Origin: a virus | Direction: 5' to 3' (one strand) | Length of the DNA stretch: 26,168 nucleotides | IMG/VR virus record: IMGVR_UViG_3300021368_001102 | Location: 1 to 26,168 of that record | Shown: in pieces, positions 8,458-17,400 of the stretch | How the letters are laid out: each line of letters begins with the position of its first letter | How positions within the stretch are numbered: position 1 is the stretch's first letter | Program-made: the position numbers and the translations under genes | Notes under the pieces: generated by a model | Told to the model about the DNA's origin: nothing | Databases searched by the model: none | Seen by the model: only the letters and a program-made list of their open reading frames with translations

Positions 8458-11400
8458 TAGTTTAGACCTATTTCGTCAGTATTGATGGTTTCAATAAAGT
8501 CATCTGTAGATCCTTGATCTATCTGTACTGTAATATTACTATCTATGCTATCAACGGTAACCTCTGCAGATACAGGATCAACACCGGAAGTAACCTCAGA
8601 TACACTATCTAAATCTAGATTATCATTATCTAGGGTTACTACGTCTTCAGGGAACTTAGTAATTTCTTGTGCTTCAATCTCTGGACCAATAATTAATTCT
8701 GCACCTTTATCAATCTGTGCTGTAATATTACTATCTATAATATCAATGGTAACCTCTACAGATACAGTATCAGCAACAGAAGTAGACTCAAACTCAACAT
8801 TAATATCTAAATTATCATCATCTGCAGATACTACATCTTCAGACTTAGTAATTTCTCGTGCTTCAATTTCTGGTACAGTGATTAATGTTGCACCTCTAAC
8901 TTCAGAAGTTAGAACTTCAATTTCGGATTGAATTGTTATAGCAGATACATCAAGTACAGATTCTTCAAGTTCAGGTGTTGGGGTTGCTGGTTCCTCTACA
9001 ACAGTGATAAGTTCACTTACGCTATCAATAACGTCAATCGTTACCTGATTATCATCAACATCAATAAACTTAGTTAGTGGTTCAACAACTGCAGCAGCAA
9101 TGGTTGCAACTTCACCGCCTCCTGGAACGAAGTTGGTTAGTTCAATCGTGGTTGTTTCTAGGGATACGGATAGAATTGTCTCGGTTACTGGATCAACAGT
9201 ATCAACATCAATAATTATTGATGTGGATTCTGGTTCTGTTAGAGTTAGTGCAGCATCAAATTCGTAGAATAGAGTTACGTTAGTTTCTTCGACATCAAAT
9301 ACAGCGAATGCTTCTGCGTCAGCAGTGGATTCATAGAACTTGAATATTGGTGTTTCGGTAGTAGAAAGATCTAAACCTCCCTCAGCAAGTATATCCAGAA
9401 CAACGTTGATTCTAGTCTCACTCTCTTGTTCCGGAGGTGAAACAGATCTAGGAGTATTTTGAATAGTTAAGTTAATATCCGCACGGACACTTTCAATAGA
9501 TACAGTCTGTAATTCATCTTCGATGAAGTAAGATAGTTGAGAATCATTCTGTACTTCTGGTTGTGTTACATCTAGATTAGGAACAGTTATGTAATTAACT
9601 TCTGTAGATGCAGTAATTGGTGCAAATACTTCTGGTATTTCAGTATGAATATCTTCTCTGATAATACCATTAATATTTTGATTCTCTAGGTATAGATAGA
9701 CTAATGTTCCAACAGGATGAATTGCGGGAGATACAGTACCTCTTTGTTCCCTAGAAGTAATGAAGAATCTATCTGGAAGTGTTCCATTGTAGGTAACTAC
9801 TTCACTACCAACCTGTAGTTCCCCTTCTGATGGGAATCCTGATGTGTTGGTAACAAATAGAACTGTACTTCCCGCTACGAAATCAATATCAACAATAGTT
9901 TGTGTCTGCTCAAAGGATTCAGGATTAAATGGACCAAAGAAGTCCCCAGCAAAACTATCTGTAAATATTATAGTTCTGGAACCAGTACTAGATGGACTCA
10001 GAAGTTCTGGAGATTCTGCAGTGATAACACTATCAAAGAATCTAGAAACCAGATTTTCTCTTCTTATTACTGGCGCTATAGGAACAACAGAGTCTGGGAT
10101 GAATAATGTAACGGGTTCTATTTGGAAAGTAGGTTCAAGACTTTCAACATCAAATTCAGACTCCAAGAATAGAGAAATATCTTGAGACACAATTTGAGCA
10201 CTTTCTCCTAGGTCAACAAAGATATTGACATTGTTTGGACCAAATGGATCCACAATTGTAAATTCTTTACCTACAATTTTAAGATTGTTAACATTAAAAT
10301 TAACATTAACTATCCTATTAAAAGATGGAGATGCTTTTCTATTGGATTTGTTGATTGTAAATCCTCTAGTTATAACAGGAATAGGAGGTTGAGTATATCC
10401 AAATCCTCTGTTAATAATACTTACACCTACTACAACACCACCCCAAAGATCAACTTTTGCATATGCTCCGCCACCTTCACCGTTTACTGGAATGAAATCA
10501 ACATATACATTATTACGATAACCAGCACCAATATTACGTTGCTCCTTAGTTAATGCTTCAAGTAAATTATCTTTACCAGTTATAACTCTAGAAACTCTAC
10601 CTTCAGAATCTAAAACTGGCATTATATCAATTCCAGCTCCGGGAGGAATTTCATCAGAAGGTGATACTATAATAGATCCATAATGCTGATCCGCATTATG
10701 ATATCCTCTATTATACTGTGTTGTTATTAGATTATCGGGTACACCTAAAACTTTTCTAAAGTTCTTTTCACCATCAATTCTTATTTCATCGCCCTCTAAT
10801 AACTTTGAGGTCAATCTATTTAAAGTTCTGCGTTCAGTGTTCTTTTTGGGATCATCAAACAACCAAGGATTTGTTCCGCGTTGTAATACACGTTCATTGT
10901 TCTCATTTACTTCAAAATTTAAATTGATATCTGCGGCAACAACAATGGCAGTTTCGTTAACTGTTACTGTAAATCCATCACCAACTGCGATGTTTCCATA
11001 AACATAAGTTTCTGGTCCAGGGAATGTTAAATTTTCATTGATAAAGATAGCAAATACAAATTCTAAATCTGGTTGATTACTATATGGTCTGCTAAATTTT
11101 ATAGGTTCATCAGAAGTAATTGTTGTTGGATTACTATCTAATTCAAGTCTAAATCTAATTCCTGGGTATGGATCATCATCCGCTATTCTTTCGTATGATA
11201 TTACAGTACCTACAGGTTTATCATTGGCAGATATAACAGTGAGACTAGTGTTATTGGTATAACTACCACCATACCATGTATTAATTACATCAAAGAAATC
11301 AAATTCTAATGGATCGTAGTATAATTCAAGTTCAGCAGCTGCTGTAAATTCATTAGGTAAGAAATTAAATCCGGTAAGTATATTTGTAGATTGGTCTCCC

Positions 11401-14400
11401 CTGAATGAAATTATATCAACAGTTGAAATAGATGGTGCGCCTGTATCTGGTTCAAAATAAGATAATTTTTCTGTAAAATAAATCTTAGTTTGATTAATTC
11501 TATAATCAATTTTGTTTCTTTGAAGTACACCATTTACAAAAACAAGATGATACCTATCATCAAATATTGGGTCTATTATTCGTTTAGTTTCTGCATCAAT
11601 AATTGAGAATACGGCAGAAGATGCCATTTTCTTAGTATCAACTGTCCTTCTGTCATACGGTCCAATAGAGAAAGCATGGAAATATTCTAATGCTGTTCCT
11701 TGATTTAATAACAGTTGTGCATCACTTTGATCCCAAATTGGCGCAGAACTAAATTGAATTTTATCAGTTTCTAATTCATTTTCAGATCTTACTATACTAT
11801 AAGCAGATGGTCTTTGTAGAACACCATTTAAAAATACTAATAAATCTTCATTAATTTCAGTTTTTAGTATGTCACCTTCATCTTTGTAAAGTTCAAACAG
11901 AGTGTTTTCTCCATTAAAATAATCTGGTAGTGAAATTTCTACAAAATTAGTACCATTAACTAAAACACTATCTAGAGATAACCTTAAGGTATAGAGAGCA
12001 GAAATTACATTAGCACACTCAGCACCAAACCACACTCCATCAATTTCTGTAGAATTTAGTAAGTCAGTATCATCTAATATGTTATAATTTGAATACGTTA
12101 ATATGTTAGTGTATTCACCAGACCTTTGTGGATTTGTAAAGGATCTTTGAATTAAATTTGGTCCATTAGTAAGAGTATCAGAATATATTCCTGCAAAAGA
12201 ATCTATCGTTGATTTAACCTGAGCACAAACATTTAATGGGTTCTCTACATCTGGTTGAACTTCATAATTTACTGTTTCGAATGGAGCTCCAGGATTCTCA
12301 ATAGCGTCCTTCATTAATTCAAACGCAAAATTATAGGCAGCAATAGTTTCAGTTAATTCATTAACAACATAATTTAATTGATTTGCTACAAAATATTTTT
12401 CTGCACCATCAACAATCCTATTATTTCCACCATATAGTAAGTGGAACACCACAGAATCAATGACTAATCCAATATCTCTTCTACATGACCCCTCAGATAA
12501 TCCAGGGAATGTGAATGATGGGAATGTAGTGGTAATATAATTAATTGTTTCGTCAATAATATAACTTCTGTTAACTTTAATTAGATTTGCAGCATCTACA
12601 AAAGTACCAGTATTAATTCTACTTAAAGAAAATCTAACTTGTCTTAATCTGGCAACAGCACTTTCAACAATTACCGTAATTCCATTATTAATAATTAATG
12701 ATGCGTCAGTTAAAATATTAACTCCATTATATTCAAATTCAATTTCTGTACTTCCTCCAGGTGGAAGTATAACTTCACCGGCAGGAATTTCAAAAATTAT
12801 AGATCCATTTTCAGTGATATCTGCAAATGAGTTATTACTTACACGAATATTAGTTTCGTCAACAATTTCTATAATTCTGGTATCCATTGGGAATTGATTA
12901 CCGGAACTTAGATACATTCCCTCAACTAATCCAAAAGTTGATGGTACAGTAATTAAATCGCTAGATGCAGAAACGATAACTTCAAATTCTGGAGCTAGTG
13001 TATTGGGATCATCAATAAACGCCACATCCCAATTTCTAATTGCTGCAGCACAAAGTTTAGCAGCATAAAAATATGCTTCTCTAGTTTCTTCTAATTCATT
13101 ATTAACAAAATTTAATTCGTTTGCAGCATTAAAGTAAGATTCCCCTGATAGGATAGTTTTGGAATTACCACCAAATCTTAAGTCGTGCTCATAAGCATCA
13201 ACGATAAGACCTATGTCTCTTTTGCACTTAGATGTGTCAAAAATAGTTGAAGGATACTTATTAGTGATATATCCAAAAGTTTCTTCGATTATAAATTCTC
13301 TATTAAAGTGAATTTGATTGGCAGCGTCTAACCAGATGCCACCACGTTGAAAAATATTTCTAACCTTAGTAAAATATTTTTCGCTGTCTGAATCTTCAAC
13401 ATAGTTAAATACTTTTCCAATAAAGGAATCTGCAACCAATGCTTGACCTTCAGATTCTCTTGGTCCTAAGGGTGCTTCACTAAAAGTAATCGTAGAACCA
13501 CTTACAGTATAGGCAACTTTTGGTTCTTGAATAACATTGTTTAATGAAAAGACAAATGCAGTCTCGTCATAAGGAGAAACGGGCAAATCAGTTTTTTTGT
13601 CGTATATAGTGAATGTTTTAGTTCCTCTTCGTTGATTAGTAATATTATCAATAAATCCATTAAATTCTGGAACCAAATATACATCGTCAGCATAATCTGT
13701 TGCGCCAGCTCCACTTCCTAAGAGTGCAACTCTTCCAGTACCATCCTGATAATTTGTATTACCGCAAGATACAATTCGTTCAGTTAATAGTATACTGCTT
13801 GTTAAGGTAAATGCTTCTTTTACACCAGCATTAACAAATATTGCAACAGGTGTTGATTGTTGAGATTCACTGGTTATAATTTTAGCAGGTTTTGCTTCAA
13901 TTAGAACTTCACCAAATAATTCAAATCCTGCTGGGTGAACTACGTCCTTAATTAGTTCTCTCCAAAGATCAATTGGCGTTTTGGATCTAATTACATAAGA
14001 ATAGTCTTGGTAATAGTATGAATCTGTTATCTTAGAATTTGAATCATTTAAAATACCTTTTCTGGAAGCGTACCTACCGTTCTTATCATAGAATGATTTT
14101 AATTCGGGTTTATAATTTGTGTATAAAATTGATAATATAGTTGTTCCATTAAGAGGATATTTTTTAGATATTTCGCCAAAAAGATTAGTTAACTTTACTA
14201 AATTAGTTCCTTGTTTGTATTGACTTACTATAGCTCTAAAAGTTAAATTACCATTGGAATCAAACTGAGATACCGTACTTCCATTCGCAAACTCATCCCC
14301 TACTATTCCAGATACAAGAACAGTATACGTTGAGGTGTAAGATGGTACAGTAGATAAATCTGAAGAATATAGTACACCAGGATTGCTTATTGTAATAGAT

Positions 14401-17400
14401 TCAGGAATTCCTATATTATTAGAAGAAGCATATAGATTATTACTTCCTTCTATAATTTTAACAACAGGATTATTTGCATATCCAGAACCGGAAGACAATA
14501 CAAGAATTGAAATAACTGTTCCATTCAATACTGTTGGTTTAAATATACCTTTCTTTTCTCCACCTTCTACAATAACAACAGGATTAATATAGTCAGAACC
14601 AACACTAGTAATATTAAAAGATGTTATTGATCCGTTATCAACATTTGCTGTTGCTGTAGCTTCCCTAAATGTAGGACACTCAATACCCTGTACAACAGGA
14701 ACGTCAACAAAACCAAAACCTGAATTTGTAACCGAAATAGTATTCAGAAGTCCTGTTGCATTATTACTGGTAGTTGTGTATACAATATCACCAGTTCCAT
14801 TTTCTTGTGGTTCTGTATTTACTGAATATAAAAATTTGTTATTTGTAACAAATCTAAGATTTTTTTCTCCTGATAGGGGATCATTTGTTATTGAAAGTCT
14901 AGATCCATTAGTATCTACTCCACCAGCAACAATAAAATAGTAATAGAACGAAAAATTATTAGTAACAGTTTCTGTGTAAGAATTCGTTTCTAATGCAGGA
15001 CCGAAACCAAACTTTAACGCCACAAACGCTCCCGCAGTTCCTGGAGTAAAATCAGAAACAGTTTTTTCTAAAGTAATTAAATTGTAATTTGTACTTGGGG
15101 AGAAATCAAGAAACGTTCCTGTCATGCTAACATGCTCTGTTGAGAACACATAGCGATATAGATTTTGAATATTGATATTTGGATTTACCAAAAATTCATT
15201 TGTTGGCGCATCTTCAGCAAACTCTAATTTAAATATTTTATCACTAACAGTATCTAATATTACTTCTTTAGATTCTGTGCTTTGATCCTTGATAAGACTA
15301 GTTTCTCCTAGACTCTCTGTTGTTGATGGAGATGGTAAAGGTAGAGCACCAGTATTGTCCCAAGCAAGAGTTAAAATTTGTGTTTCTTTATCATAAGAAA
15401 ATACTCTAGGGTTTAAAATTGGATCGTTTCCAATTTGATCTATAAATTGACCAGGAATGAATCTATATTCAAAATTGTAGAATGAAATTTTAGCTCCATT
15501 ATAATGCTCTACTATTTTTGTTCCCTCTTGACCTCTCTCTACAGTTATTAATTCTTCAGTATAATCTACACTAATAACTTTTACAATTTCATCATCAATC
15601 AATAGCAAGTCATCCTGAGATACATTTTCTACATTATTAACTTGCAATACGGTATTTTCTTTAGATAGTCCAGAGTGATCTACCCTAGCAGTGAATACAA
15701 ACTCTGGTTCCATATAGACACCAAAGTCTGTTAAAAATACTAACTCGGATGGATTTTGAGGATCTGTTACTAAATCAGCATCAAAAAATAAAATTTTACC
15801 CTCTGCAAAATCAGAACCTTTATCTAATATAGTTACATCAGAAATTGAATTATAAACTTCAAATGATACTTGAATACTAGCATTAGCACCACCAGTTTGT
15901 ACCACTTCCAATACTTCATTCTGTTGATATCCAAGACCAAGTTCAGATAAACTTACAGATTGAATAGCACCATTTATATCAACTTCGTCAATATTAATGA
16001 ATAGTCCCTCTCCTGTGCTTCCTGCAGATGCTTGAGTTTTTACTCGTTGTCCTGCGGTATAACCCGTTCCTGGATTTGTAATAACAAAAGATGGTTTGTT
16101 AAAATTATCAAATTCTGAAATTACTACTTCTACAGTTGCATTACCTAATGTGGTATTAAAAGTTCCTGTTGACCTAAACAGTCCTCCATTAAGTAAAGTA
16201 AGTTTGCCAATGCCGGTATCAAATAAACGTGCAGATAAAGTTTGATTAATTAACTTAACTTCTTGGAATAGTCGTTTCCTCACATAATAAGTTTTTTCTG
16301 TTAATACATCATCGGGATTTACAGAAATATTAACAAAATCTCCAACAGATAAATTGTGATTTGAATTTGTTTTAGCAATTGCCAAATTGTAGTCAAAAAT
16401 TGCAATTTCTATATTTTTACTAAGAGACCTTGTGGAAAATATACCAACACCGGTAGAATCACTTAAATTCGAACTTCTTAAGAATAAAGATGGATCGGTA
16501 ATACCTAAATCAAAATCTCCACTATTTACCTTTATTCTTACTATATTTTGACGTATAGTTGTTTCAAGAATAGTACCGACAGCAACTTCATTTCCAGGTT
16601 GCCCATTTGTTAAGATTATTTGGGAGTTTGCTGTAAAACTTGCGTTATCATCTAGTACAACGTTTAAAACTTGGACTACAGCATTTGTGTTGGGGTCTAC
16701 TAAATCAAACAAGTCCGTATCAGAAAATTGAGTTTGAATATTTTCTAACGCAATAGTTGTACCAAATCTAACATCACCAACAATATTAGACTCATATCCA
16801 GTATTTTGTTGTCTTAATTTAAATTCATCAAACAAATACACTTCAGATGCTGCTGTAAAAATACCAGCACTTTTTTTAGATCTCAAATAATCAACATCAG
16901 CACCAAAAACTGAAGCAACCTCAGATTTTACATCTTGTCCTTGCGTTCCATTTAAATCTAAAAATACTTTATTTCCTGGGTTGTGATTTGTCTGTGCTGA
17001 ATCTACTAATATAGATGTAATAGTTCCTGATTTTATTGACGATACTGTTGCAGAAAAATCTTTCCCGTTATCAAGAAATTCACTAAAGTTTATAAATTTA
17101 GAAGATCTTGGAATTTCTGTTTGTGAAATTTCTGAATTATAATTTGAATCAACAGGAACTCCATAATAATTCTCACCAATTATGTATGGATATTGAGGTT
17201 CTCCAGCAGCAGATACGGTTACAAAATATGCATAGGTGCCATCAGGGTACTCCGGAGTGACGCAGTATCTGCCGTTGTTGCGGTCTAATCTCTCCTTACC
17301 ACTATCTACAGTAGGAGACCATGTATAATCGTCTACAAAAGATCCTAGAGGGTATATAGAGGTACTAGGTCCATTGCTTCTAGAGGTATTGATTGCATAT

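Noticed and set aside
8545-8931. A 128-codon plus-strand frame opposite the tandem repeat
   Set aside because: It is antisense to a repetitive acidic coding region. Its Ser/Thr-rich sequence mirrors the repeat, and it has no promoter or ribosome-binding site. All other plus-strand frames in the window are similarly shadows.
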